Origin: Anaerotignum sp.
GTDB lineage: Bacteria > Bacillota > Clostridia > Lachnospirales > Anaerotignaceae
NCBI GenBank assembly: GCA_020024265.1
Contig: JAHHTW010000025.1
Location: 1 to 31,320 of the forward strand
Reading direction: 5' to 3'
Length of the DNA: 31,320 bases
In this document: one piece after another, positions 1 to 7,216 of the stretch
Position numbering within the stretch: the first letter of the stretch is position 1
Layout of the letters: each line of letters opens with the position of its first letter
Program-made: the position numbers and the translations under genes
Notes under the pieces: model-generated
Database searches by the model: none
What the model was told of the DNA's origin: nothing
The model's input: the letters and a program-made list of their open reading frames with translations, nothing else

Positions 1-54
1 GAGAGCATCTGCCTTACAAGCAGAGGGTCACAGGTTCGAGCCCTGTAACTCCCA
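1..54 (+). tRNA. tRNA-Val(TAC), 3' part only
   Basis: The window opens inside a tRNA. The D-arm end, the anticodon arm with loop containing TAC, a short variable loop, the T arm with GGTTCGAGCC and the 3' acceptor strand ACTCCC plus discriminator A are visible. About 19 bases of the 5' end lie outside the window. TAC reads valine codons. CCA is not encoded. The 260 bases that follow hold no convincing gene. Confidence 0.93.
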
Positions 55-312
55 TTTTTTATTTTAAAATTTCAAATACCAAGAAACCAGAGATTGGGTA
101 CCCCAAAGCTTCAGGGAAGATCAAGAGTATCACTTTTCCATAAAAGAGAGAATACGCTATTTCCACAATATGCACACACTTGTAAACAGTTTTACAGGTA
201 TGTCAGGTATGTATGGAGGTATACTGCCCGATCAAGCATGCTGGCTCTCATGATTTCTCTCTATTCTTTCTCTCTGCCAAAATGGGGAGTTTGTCGAGCA
301 AAGACACAGAAT

Positions 313-347
313 AAAAAAAACCAAAGCAAAATTGCTTTGGTTTTTTT
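313..347 (-). terminator. Rho-independent terminator of the repeat-rich secreted protein gene
   Basis: AACCAAAGCAA and TTGCTTTGGTT form a perfect stem with a tiny loop, flanked by an A-run on one side and a T-run on the other. It lies a few bases past the stop of the minus-strand gene ending at 353. The flanking runs would let it work in both directions. Confidence 0.85.
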
Positions 348-352
348 ATAAA

Positions 353-1273
353 TTAGGCTTTTTCAGTAGAAGATTCTTTCTTGTCGTTGTCTTTTTGGTC
401 AGCTTCCACTTTTTCGTCTTTTTGGTCAGCTTCTACCTTTTCGTCTTTCTTGTCAGCTTCTACCTTTTCGTCTTTCTTGTCAGCTTCTACTTTTTCGTCT
501 TTCTTGTCAGCTTCTACTTTTTCGTCTTTTTTATCAGCTTCTACCTTTTCGTCTTTCTTATCAGTAGGAAGTGTTTCTTCTTTTTTCGCTTCCATCTGTT
601 TTGCAATCACAACATCTGTATCTGTGATGGTTACGTCGTAGCCTACCAATGCTGTATATGCTTTTGCAGGGATGTACATTTTACCTTCTTTGTTGATGAA
701 GGGTGCAGCACCCAGTTGCATAGGCTGAGGCATACCAACAGCACCCGGAATGGTTGTTGTGGAAGCGTATACATCTTTGCCATCTGTCAGTTTCATGCTG
801 CGTACATCGCTGCTTACTGTTGCGGTACGTGTTTTTGCATCCCATGCGATGTTCAATTTCAGCGCAGATGCACTATCACGCAGAGAAACGAAAACAACAT
901 CGTTTACAACAGGCAGATCTGCTTTTTTGAAGGAAACTTCTACTTTGGGAGTTTCAGCGGGAGCAGCTTCTACCAATTTTGTCATAGGAACGCTTTTCTG
1001 ATCTTCTTTCTTTTCGGTTGCAGCATCTTTATCAGCAGCATCCTTGTCTTCTTTCTTTTCGGTTGCAGCGTCCTTGTCAGCAGCATCCTTGTCTTCTTTC
1101 TTTTCGGTTGCAGCGTCCTTGTCAGCGGCATCCTTGTCTTCTTTCTGTTCGGTTGCAGTGTCTTCTACCTTTGTCAAAGGAGTTGTTTGCGCTGTTTCTG
1201 TTGCAAAAGCAGAAACACTGCCACAGCTCATAGCAATTACCAAAGACATTGCCAAAATTACATTTTTCTTCAT
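353..1273 (-). CDS. Secreted protein with copper-amine-oxidase-N-like domain and two charged tandem-repeat blocks
   Basis: 306 residues. Residues 1-24 form a signal peptide ending AFA, so the product is exported. Residues about 41-92 hold three 15-residue units of the type KKEDKDAADKDAATE plus a partial unit. Residues about 108-228 form a compact domain with VFVSLRDSASAL, a WD pair and KMYIPAKAY, resembling the copper amine oxidase N-terminal domain (Pfam PF07833), which is common in clostridial wall proteins and usually not an enzyme. Residues about 235-295 hold six 9-residue units, DKKDEKVEA or DQKDEKVEA. There is no LPXTG or SLH anchor, so it is probably released or held by charge. The ribosome site GTGAGGT supports the ATG. 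The start lies only about 30 bases beyond the tRNA-Gly terminator and no separate promoter was found. A paralogue of similar plan sits at 11616-12590. The function is unknown. Confidence 0.85.
   Translation of the reverse strand: MKKNVILAMSLVIAMSCGSVSAFATETAQTTPLTKVEDTATEQKEDKDAADKDAATEKKEDKDAADKDAATEKKEDKDAADKDAATEKKEDQKSVPMTKLVEAAPAETPKVEVSFKKADLPVVNDVVFVSLRDSASALKLNIAWDAKTRTATVSSDVRSMKLTDGKDVYASTTTIPGAVGMPQPMQLGAAPFINKEGKMYIPAKAYTALVGYDVTITDTDVVIAKQMEAKKEETLPTDKKDEKVEADKKDEKVEADKKDEKVEADKKDEKVEADKKDEKVEADQKDEKVEADQKDNDKKESSTEKA
391..564 (-). repeat. 27-bp in-frame tandem repeats (six units plus a partial)
   Basis: A 27-base unit encoding DKKDEKVEA is repeated head to tail with a few silent and one missense change (K to Q in the last units). 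The near identity at DNA level suggests recent slippage expansion and possible strain-to-strain length variation. Confidence 0.92.
1002..1150 (-). repeat. 45-bp in-frame tandem repeats (three units plus a partial)
   Basis: The motif TCTTCTTTCT recurs at 1002, 1047, 1092 and 1137, giving an exact 45-base period. Each unit encodes 15 residues rich in K, E, D and A, close to the N-terminus of the mature secreted protein. Confidence 0.92.
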
Positions 1274-1303
1274 GTTGTTTACCTCACTTTCTTTCCGGTT
1301 GAT

Positions 1304-1337
1304 AAAAAAAGACCTATCCCCGATATAGGATAGGCCT
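1304..1337 (-). terminator. Terminator of tRNA-Gly
   Basis: On the minus strand GGCCTATCC and GGGATAGGTC form a hairpin followed by seven T residues, just past the 3' end of tRNA-Gly. It also lies in the 5' region of the secreted protein gene, so it could attenuate read-through into that gene. Confidence 0.85.
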
Positions 1338-1340
1338 TAG

Positions 1341-1411
1341 AGCGGATGACGGGAATCGAACCCGCCTCTAAAGCTTGGGAAGCTTTCATTCTACCAATGA
1401 ACTACATCCGC
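1341..1411 (-). tRNA. tRNA-Gly(CCC)
   Basis: 71 bases with acceptor pairs GCGGATG/CATCCGC, D arm, anticodon stem AAAGC/GCTTT with loop TTCCCAA, and T arm GGCGGGTTCGATTCCCGTC. Loop positions 34-36 are CCC, which reads GGG glycine codons. CCA is not encoded. It has its own promoter and terminator. Confidence 0.95.
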
Positions 1412-1424
1412 AAAACTGTAATTT

Positions 1425-1453
1425 ATTATACATCGAAATGATGGATATGTAAA
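1425..1453 (-). promoter_or_regulatory. Promoter of tRNA-Gly
   Basis: On the minus strand TTTACA, a 17-base spacer and a perfect TATAAT lie just upstream of tRNA-Gly. This fits a strong housekeeping sigma-A promoter. It may also be the only promoter feeding the downstream secreted protein gene. Confidence 0.8.
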
Positions 1454-1562
1454 GTATAAATTTTTTGTAAATCATTCTTGTACTTGAGATTGCAACTTAT
1501 GGGCATACTAGAGCATATCTGCACAATATAAAACACAGGAAACGGAGAAAAGAGGGTTGGTT

Positions 1563-2828
1563 ATGGAAAAATTTATTGTAAAACAGGCACAACCACTACA
1601 TGGCAATGTGAAAATCAGTGGTGCAAAAAATGCTGTGCTTCCCATATTAACGGCAAGTATTTTAACACAGGAGCGATGTGAGATTGCCAATGTACCCCCG
1701 TTACGGGATGTCAAAGAGATGCTGGGGCTTTTGGAAGGCTTGGGGGCAGCGGTGAAATTTGATGAAGCAGCAGAATGTGTACAGGTGGAGGCAAAGCAGC
1801 TGAATACATGCGAAGTGCCACAGACACAGGCAGCAAAAATGCGTGCGTCTTTTTTAAGCGCCGGACCTCTGCTGGCACGTTTGCGCATGGCAAAAATCCC
1901 CATGCCTGGTGGCTGTCCCATTGGCAGCCGTCCCATTGACCTGCATTTGAAAGGATTTTCTGCCATGGGTGTTGTATGCAGGCTGGAACATGGCACTGTG
2001 GAGCTGATTGCAAAAAATGGATTAAAGGGCAAAAATATCTATTTGGACTTCCCAAGTGTAGGGGCAACCGAAAATATTATGCTGGCAGCAACACTGGCAA
2101 AGGGTACAACCGTCATAGAAAACGCAGCTGCGGAACCGGAAATTGTGGATTTGGCAAATTTTTTGCGTAAAATGGGGGCGGAAATTACAGGAGATGGAAC
2201 GGATACCATAGAGATTTGTGGTGTCAAACAATTGCATGGTGCAACGCATTGTGTGATTCCGGATCGTATGGAGGCAGGTACTTTTATGACAGCAGTTGCC
2301 ATTACCGGTGGGGATGTGCTTTTGACGAATGTCTGTGAGGAGCATCTCAAGCCGGTTATTGCAAAGTTGGCAGAAAGCAATGTCAAAATCGAGCATCTGC
2401 CGGAAGGTCTGCGTGTTTCCCGTAAGGGTAAGCTGCGTCCCATACAGCTTAAGACAATGCCCTTTCCCGGCTTCCCTACAGATATGCAGGCACAGTTTAT
2501 GAGTTTGGCAGCTGTGACCAAGGGAACAAGCGTCATCACAGAAACCGTATTTGAAAACCGATTTTTGCATGCCGGAGAATTGCAGCGTATGGGGGCGGAT
2601 ATTAAGATTGACAGCCGTTCTGCCATTATTGAAGGCAAGGAGGAGCTGACAGGCACACAGGTGCGTGCAACAGATTTACGTGCGGGTGCAGCATTGATTT
2701 TATCGGCTTTGGCAGCAAAGGGAGAAACGGAAATCAGCGATATTTACCATATCGAAAGAGGATATCATCATATTGATGAAAAACTGCGGGCATTGGGCGT
2801 CGATATCCGCCGCACAAAAGATTTATGA
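1563..2828 (+). CDS. murA: UDP-N-acetylglucosamine 1-carboxyvinyltransferase
   Basis: 421 residues, the normal family length. It transfers enolpyruvate from PEP to UDP-GlcNAc, the first committed cytoplasmic step of peptidoglycan synthesis. The N-terminus shows ISGAKNA with the Lys-Asn pair at about 20-21. The catalytic Cys lies in GGCPIGSRPIDLHL (about residue 116), the cysteine that fosfomycin attacks in this family. The C-terminal DLRAGAALILSAL motif is present. An in-frame TTG lies six bases upstream at 1557. ATG at 1563 is preferred because AGAGGG at 1551-1556 then has normal spacing. Many Firmicutes carry two MurA paralogues; which one this is cannot be told here. Its downstream neighbour is a 613-base interval without a recognised gene. 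Confidence 0.96.
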   Translation: MEKFIVKQAQPLHGNVKISGAKNAVLPILTASILTQERCEIANVPPLRDVKEMLGLLEGLGAAVKFDEAAECVQVEAKQLNTCEVPQTQAAKMRASFLSAGPLLARLRMAKIPMPGGCPIGSRPIDLHLKGFSAMGVVCRLEHGTVELIAKNGLKGKNIYLDFPSVGATENIMLAATLAKGTTVIENAAAEPEIVDLANFLRKMGAEITGDGTDTIEICGVKQLHGATHCVIPDRMEAGTFMTAVAITGGDVLLTNVCEEHLKPVIAKLAESNVKIEHLPEGLRVSRKGKLRPIQLKTMPFPGFPTDMQAQFMSLAAVTKGTSVITETVFENRFLHAGELQRMGADIKIDSRSAIIEGKEELTGTQVRATDLRAGAALILSALAAKGETEISDIYHIERGYHHIDEKLRALGVDIRRTKDL

Positions 2829-2854
2829 AATATTCATACTTTATTCACACATCA

Positions 2855-2906
2855 GGGCGCCAAGGGTGCTATACTGTTCGATAATATACAGTTGGCGCCC
2901 GAACAG
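2855..2906 (+). promoter_or_regulatory. Interlocked inverted repeats (A-B-A'-B') upstream of a ribosome site
   Basis: Arm A GGGCGCCAA (2855-2863) is perfectly complementary to A' TTGGCGCCC (2892-2900). Arm B CTGTTCG (2874-2880) is perfectly complementary to B' CGAACAG (2900-2906). The order A-B-A'-B' allows a pseudoknot or two mutually exclusive hairpins in RNA, or a complex operator in DNA. A TATACT lies at 2870-2875 but no well-spaced -35 was found. A strong ribosome site, GGAGGTG, follows at about 2910. It matches no riboswitch class that I recognise. Confidence 0.5.
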
Positions 2907-2921
2907 TTTGGAGGTGAATAC

Positions 2922-3366
2922 ATGCATATGCCCTTTTGTATGGAATGGAAAATCATACGCAATTTGATGTGCAGACAGGTCAATGCGCACAGTTTTTGCA
3001 CAAAGGCAACAGATGTATGGAAAATACAGATTTTTGATTTGGATGCTTGATCCTACAATCCACATCATGCGGTCTTTCCAAAGGATTTGGCAGCCACATT
3101 TCCAATACGTCGTTCCACCACCACAGGGCTTATGCAGGGGATGGAGCAAAAAAAGCAGCTTTGACGTGTTTCTGTGAGGGAGGATGCCCGATGAAAGCCG
3201 TTTCTTTGGACAGAACATACCATAGCGCTCCATGGGGCAGCGATACAGGCAGTGGCAAGCAAGGAGCAGAGATTGCATGGAAGGGCTTCACAGTATGAAG
3301 AAATTCATAGTTTGGAATACAATGAAAGAGAATCTAAGGCAAGATCACACAGGCAGTGAAGCATAA
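2922..3366 (+). other. Interval between murA and ftsH with tiny ORFs; possibly a decayed gene
   Basis: Positions 2829-3441 hold no gene of known family. Small ORFs with plausible initiation signals are: 2922-3050 (42 codons, GGAGGTG five bases upstream), 3191-3298 (35 codons, behind GGGAGGA) and 3295-3366 (23 codons, overlapping the previous stop as ATGA). The frame opened at 2922 meets only TGA stops (3048, 3162, 3192, 3357) until TAA just inside ftsH. Read through, it gives protein-like text such as PHHAVFPKDLAATFPIRRST. It could be a pseudogene, a set of leader peptides or chance. No bacterial SECIS-type hairpin was evident after the first TGA. None of the peptides is recognised. Confidence 0.3.
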
Positions 3367-3441
3367 AGTGGGATATGTTTGCCGAAACCTATGCCCTATG
3401 TTTTTGTGTACATAGCGGAAGAAGAAAGAGAGTGAAGAAAT

Positions 3442-5361
3442 ATGAACAATCATAAAAAGCCGCTCATTTATTATTGGCTGATTGCCGTATTGGTGATGTT
3501 TGTCATCAATTGGGTGGTATTGCCTTTGTTTTCGGGCGGTGGCGTGCAGGAGGTCAGCTATAATATCTTCCTAGATGAGCTGGAAGAAAAGAATATTGAT
3601 CAGGTACAGGTCAATGAAGATGTGATTTATTATTCTTTGAAGCAGGATCATACCGATGCACAAAATACACAAAATACACAAATCATACCCTCACAGCTCC
3701 GACAAACGCATCTGTACAGCACTGTGCGTATGCAGGACAGCATGTTGGTAGATCGTTTATATTCTGCTGGGGCAAATTTCTCCGCCATTGCGCCGGTAGA
3801 GGTTTCTCCATGGCTCAGCTCCCTGATTATGTTCTTTTTATTCTTTATGCTGTGGCGTTTTTTGATGGGCCGCATGATGAAGAAGGGTGGATTTGGTGCC
3901 AATGCAATGGCTTTTGGCAAATCCAATGCCAAGGTTTATGTCAAGGCACAGACCGGAAAGACATTTGACAATGTGGCAGGGCAGGACGAGGCAAAGGAAG
4001 CACTGACAGAGATTGTTGACTTTTTGCATAATCCTGCAAAATATACGGGCATTGGTGCCAAAATGCCAAAGGGTGCGCTTTTGGTCGGGCCACCCGGAAC
4101 CGGTAAAACACTGCTTGCACAGGCAGTTGCAGGAGAAGCCAATGTACCGTTTTTCTCTATTTCCGGTTCGGAATTTGTAGAGATGTTTGTCGGTATGGGC
4201 GCTGCAAAGGTGAGAGATCTGTTCAAACAGGCAAATGAGAAAGCGCCATGTATTGTATTTATAGACGAAATTGATACCATTGGGAAAAAGCGTGACGGAC
4301 GTGGTATGGGCGGAAATGATGAAAGAGAACAGACGCTCAATCAGCTGTTGACAGAAATGGATGGATTTGATGCGGCAAAGGGTGTTGTCATTTTGGCGGC
4401 AACCAACCGTCCCGAGACGCTGGATAAGGCGTTGTTAAGACCGGGACGTTTTGATAGACGCATTCCTGTAGAACTGCCGGATATGAAGGGCAGAGAGGCA
4501 ATATTGAAGGTGCATGCTGCCAATATCAAAATGGAGGAGAATGTAGATTTTGGTGCAGTGGCAAGAGCCACAAGCGGTGCTTCCGGTGCAGAGCTTGCCA
4601 ATATCATCAATGAAGGCGCATTGCGTGCGGTGCGTATGGGCAGAGAGCGTGTATCACAGATGGATTTGGAAGAAAGTGTAGAAGTGATTTTGGCAGGCTA
4701 TCAGAGAAAGGGCGCTGTCATTTCCAAAAAAGAAAAAGAAATCATTGCCTATCATGAGGTTGGGCACGCACTTGTTGCAGCGCTGCAAAAGAACTCTGCA
4801 CCTGTGCATAAAATTACGATTATTCCAAGAACCTCCGGCGCTTTGGGCTATACCATGCAAATCGACGAGGGTGAAAAATTCCTGATGAACCGTGAGGAAG
4901 TATTCAATAAGATTGCCACACTCACAGGCGGACGTGCGGCAGAGGAAATACAGTTTGGATCTGTCACAACGGGCGCCGCCAATGACATTGAGCAGGCAAC
5001 CAAAATGGCAAGAGCGATGATTACACGATATGGGATGAGTGATGAATTTGGTATGGTGGCTCTGGAAACATTGAACAATGCATATTTGGGCGGAGATACC
5101 TCCTTGGCCTGCTCCAATGAAACTGCTACCAAAATTGACGCAGCAGTGATAGCCCTGATTCAACAGGCGCATGACAAAGCAAAGACCATATTACAGAAGC
5201 ATCGTGACAAGCTGGATGAGATCGCCGCATATCTTCTGGAGAAAGAAACCATTACGGGTGAGGAATTTATGCAGGTGCTGCAAGGGCAGGACAAAACGTC
5301 CGATGCTTTGACTGTGCGCACAGAAGCAACAGAAGAAACAGACAAAGAGAATATACCATAA
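3442..5361 (+). CDS. ftsH: ATP-dependent zinc metalloprotease FtsH, first paralogue
   Basis: 639 residues. A membrane-anchored AAA+ protease that unfolds and degrades membrane and short-lived cytosolic proteins as a hexamer. TM helices lie at about 9-31 and 123-142 with an extracytoplasmic segment between. Walker A is GPPGTGKT at 216-223, Walker B IVFIDE at 271-276, the arginine-finger region follows (LLRPGRFDRR), and the zinc site is HEVGH at 438-442 with a later acidic ligand near NDIEQATKMA. Every catalytic motif is intact. It departs from the usual consensus at GMGAAKVRDLF (normally GVGASRVRDLF) and carries a short AQNTQNTQ repeat at about 73-80 outside the membrane. ATG at 3442 follows GAAAGAGAGTG. 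It ends with a strong terminator and is monocistronic. A second, more canonical FtsH lies at 15670-17664. Confidence 0.96.
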   Translation: MNNHKKPLIYYWLIAVLVMFVINWVVLPLFSGGGVQEVSYNIFLDELEEKNIDQVQVNEDVIYYSLKQDHTDAQNTQNTQIIPSQLRQTHLYSTVRMQDSMLVDRLYSAGANFSAIAPVEVSPWLSSLIMFFLFFMLWRFLMGRMMKKGGFGANAMAFGKSNAKVYVKAQTGKTFDNVAGQDEAKEALTEIVDFLHNPAKYTGIGAKMPKGALLVGPPGTGKTLLAQAVAGEANVPFFSISGSEFVEMFVGMGAAKVRDLFKQANEKAPCIVFIDEIDTIGKKRDGRGMGGNDEREQTLNQLLTEMDGFDAAKGVVILAATNRPETLDKALLRPGRFDRRIPVELPDMKGREAILKVHAANIKMEENVDFGAVARATSGASGAELANIINEGALRAVRMGRERVSQMDLEESVEVILAGYQRKGAVISKKEKEIIAYHEVGHALVAALQKNSAPVHKITIIPRTSGALGYTMQIDEGEKFLMNREEVFNKIATLTGGRAAEEIQFGSVTTGAANDIEQATKMARAMITRYGMSDEFGMVALETLNNAYLGGDTSLACSNETATKIDAAVIALIQQAHDKAKTILQKHRDKLDEIAAYLLEKETITGEEFMQVLQGQDKTSDALTVRTEATEETDKENIP

Positions 5362-5367
5362 ATGATC

Positions 5368-5400
5368 AAAAAAGTGCAGCAAAAAAGCTGCACTTTTTTT
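5368..5400. terminator. Bidirectional terminator between ftsH and the CYTH gene
   Basis: AAAGTGCAGC and GCTGCACTTT form a perfect stem flanked by an A-run and a T-run. It sits a few bases after the ftsH stop. It can also end the minus-strand CYTH transcript that stops at 5483. Confidence 0.9.
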
Positions 5401-5482
5401 ATGAAACATGTCCTTACATCAAACAAAGCATCAAGCTGTAAAATCTGTAAGCCTGCGCACAGAAACCCAAATGGAAAACCGT

Positions 5483-5953
5483 TTATATGTCTGCTTGCTC
5501 AGATGGGATGCCATGCTTGGACAAGCTGGTATTTTTATAGCGATGGTCTTGTGAAACATCCTTTCCGAACCAATCCGGCGGCACAAATCGCTCGGCTTGT
5601 GCAACAGATGCAAACTCTACTTCTGTGGTAATCAATCCGGATAATTTGCCTTCGTATATGTCGATTTCTGCTTTTAGACCATCGCCAATCGGTACCACAT
5701 ACCGCTTTTTGCATACCATAGGGGTTTCTGCCTTTTGCAGCAAATGGATATACTCCTGCCTTGTAATTGCCAGCTCAAATTCCGCCCGTGCAATGTCCCC
5801 CCTGCCTTTGACCGTCAATATATATGTATCGTCATATGCCCTGATGCGTATGGTCGGCGATGTGCTGATATAGCATTGCTCTATGGTATGCATGGGATAT
5901 GCCGATAGTGCAAACGGAATTTCCTTTGTCAAAAATTTTCTTTCGATTTCCAA
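5483..5953 (-). CDS. CYTH domain protein (triphosphate tunnel metalloenzyme)
   Basis: 156 residues. The N-terminal MEIERKFL contains the ExExK signature of CYTH enzymes. The tunnel-lining charged strands follow in order: IRIR, LTVKG, FELAI, KKRY, EIDIYEG and EVEF. Small bacterial CYTH proteins hydrolyse inorganic triphosphate or related triphosphates in the cytoplasm; the substrate cannot be read from sequence. The start codon is TTG at 5953, supported by GGAGGG about eight bases upstream, and there is no competing ATG. A promoter lies at 5989-6018, divergent from that of the DJ-1 gene. Confidence 0.9.
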   Translation of the reverse strand: MEIERKFLTKEIPFALSAYPMHTIEQCYISTSPTIRIRAYDDTYILTVKGRGDIARAEFELAITRQEYIHLLQKAETPMVCKKRYVVPIGDGLKAEIDIYEGKLSGLITTEVEFASVAQAERFVPPDWFGKDVSQDHRYKNTSLSKHGIPSEQADI

Positions 5954-5988
5954 AGCTGTCCCTCCTTTGATATGATTTCATTTCTTCT

Positions 5989-6018
5989 ATCATACGTGAA
6001 AATGTCCGTGTTTGGCAA
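5989..6018 (-). promoter_or_regulatory. Promoter of the CYTH gene
   Basis: On the minus strand TTGCCA, an 18-base spacer and TATGAT. The -35 is embedded in a small palindrome, CGTGTT-TGGC-AACACG (6007-6022), that lies between this promoter and the divergent promoter at 6034. That position suits an operator. Confidence 0.55.
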
Positions 6019-6033
6019 CACGATTTGGTGATG

Positions 6034-6062
6034 TTGATAAAAAACAGAAAATACCGTATAAT
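6034..6062 (+). promoter_or_regulatory. Promoter of the DJ-1 family gene
   Basis: TTGATA, exactly 17 bases, then a perfect TATAAT. The predicted start near 6070 gives a leader of about 110 bases before the ATG at 6182. Confidence 0.8.
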
Positions 6063-6181
6063 AAAAACAGATTTTTTTATTGCATATGAAAAAGCAGAAG
6101 CTGTATTGGATGATGGTATCAAAGTACAGAGATGGACTGCTGTGATATGCTGCAATCAGAACATGGAGGTGTTTTTTTGAT

Positions 6182-6730
6182 ATGAAACAGGTATGGATTT
6201 TTCTTGCAGAAGGCTTTGAGGAAATAGAGGCGATTACACCTTTGGATTTGCTGCGTCGTGTGGGCGTAGATGCAAAATTTGTTTCCGTCACCAAAAACCA
6301 TATTGTCACAGGTGCGCATGGTGTGACCTATCGTGCAGATGTGCTTTTGGAGGATGTGGATGTGGAACATGCGGATATGTTGGTATTGCCCGGCGGTATG
6401 CCAGGTGCAAAAAATTTGCAAGACCATACAGCATTGGGTGCATTACTCAAAGAAGCAGCAGCAAAGGGAAAATTTGTTTGTGCCATCTGTGCTGCTCCTA
6501 TGGTATTGGGGCACCTTGGGCTGTTGCAGGGCAAGGAAGCTACGATTTATCCAGGTATGGAAGAACTTTTGACAGGGGCAATCCCTGTAACAGAGTATGT
6601 CTGCCGTGATGGAAATATCATCACCTCCCGCGCACCCGGTACAGCCATTGCTTTTACATTGGCTTTGGTTGCGGCATTGGAGGGCGAAGAAATCGCAAGG
6701 GGACTCAAAGAGAGTATTGTGTTTGATTAA
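6182..6730 (+). CDS. DJ-1/PfpI family protein
   Basis: 182 residues, full length for the family. The fold signatures are the N-terminal strand with Glu in GFEEIEA (about 12-16), LVLPGG at 68-72, and the nucleophile elbow AICAAP with Cys103. In the family the Glu and Cys pair supports reported glyoxalase/deglycase or redox-chaperone activities, and the exact activity is debated. This gene resembles the ThiJ/YajL branch. GGAGGTG about ten bases upstream sets the start. Its last 26 bases overlap the convergent minus-strand gene ending at 6705, with no terminator between the two. Confidence 0.92.
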   Translation: MKQVWIFLAEGFEEIEAITPLDLLRRVGVDAKFVSVTKNHIVTGAHGVTYRADVLLEDVDVEHADMLVLPGGMPGAKNLQDHTALGALLKEAAAKGKFVCAICAAPMVLGHLGLLQGKEATIYPGMEELLTGAIPVTEYVCRDGNIITSRAPGTAIAFTLALVAALEGEEIARGLKESIVFD

Positions 6731-7100
6731 GCTCGATCGCATCAAACAATAAAGGAAGCAATGATTTTGGGCAGTGGGTAAGCCCTGTGCGTTCTGCTGC
6801 CTGTTCTACCACTTCAAGCGCAATATCATATATGTAAGAAATTTGATCCGCTGTATACACGCATGGCAGACCACAGCGCAGCTCTTTTTGGAACATTTGC
6901 CACAAGCCCTCCGAACTGTTTTGCAGCTGGCATATGAGCTGTTCCTTTGTCCAAAGCGGCTGTAAATTGGTATTGCATAAACCAAATACAGATGCAATCT
7001 GCTCTGCCGGATATGGCTCGGATGCAGTTTTCAAAAATACATCTGCTTGTTCAATCCGTGGACGAATTTGTTTTTTGTAATAGTCGAAAAATGTTGCCAT
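6705..7100 (-). CDS. Conserved-looking small protein of unknown function
   Basis: 131 residues, not recognised. It is soluble with no signal peptide or membrane segment, mostly helical-looking, with four Cys (in GLCNTN, QLICQL, RCGLPCVY) and no obvious metal motif. The ATG follows an excellent ribosome site (AGGAGGAGAGGG), which is the main evidence that it is real. It overlaps the 3' end of the DJ-1 gene by 26 bases in the antisense direction, and its 5' end faces the DUF6648 gene. No enzyme motif is visible and no function is proposed. Confidence 0.75.
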   Translation of the reverse strand: MATFFDYYKKQIRPRIEQADVFLKTASEPYPAEQIASVFGLCNTNLQPLWTKEQLICQLQNSSEGLWQMFQKELRCGLPCVYTADQISYIYDIALEVVEQAAERTGLTHCPKSLLPLLFDAIELNQTQYSL

Positions 7101-7216
7101 AAACCCTCTCCTCCTGGTATGATATTTGGCATGTGTAAAAAATGATTCCTTTGTATTGTATCAGGCAAAAAGCTGCCATACCATAGGGAATGGATGGGAA
7201 AGAAGGGACTACCAAT

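Noticed and set aside
332..1333. Long plus-strand frame antisense to the repeat-rich secreted protein.
   Set aside because: The Phe/Ser/Leu repeats are the complement of the Lys/Asp/Glu repeats of the real gene, which has a signal peptide and ribosome site.
2893..2906. TGGCGCCCGAACAG matches the start of a retroviral tRNA-Lys primer-binding site.
   Set aside because: No reverse transcriptase, LTR or other retroelement feature is present, and the match is explained by the local inverted repeats. Judged a coincidence.
3048..3050. Possible selenocysteine UGA in the frame opened at 2922.
   Set aside because: No clear bacterial SECIS hairpin follows, three more in-frame TGAs occur, and no selenoprotein family resemblance was seen. 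Kept only as an observation about TGA-only stops.
2841..3278. 145-codon minus-strand frame in the murA-ftsH interval.
   Set aside because: The composition (rich in Cys, His, Tyr, Leu) looks like an antisense artefact, there is no ribosome site, and no family is recognised.
6086..6145. 19-codon leader peptide (starts MKKQKLYW) between the DJ-1 promoter and gene.
   Set aside because: No good ribosome site and no attenuator hairpin after it.
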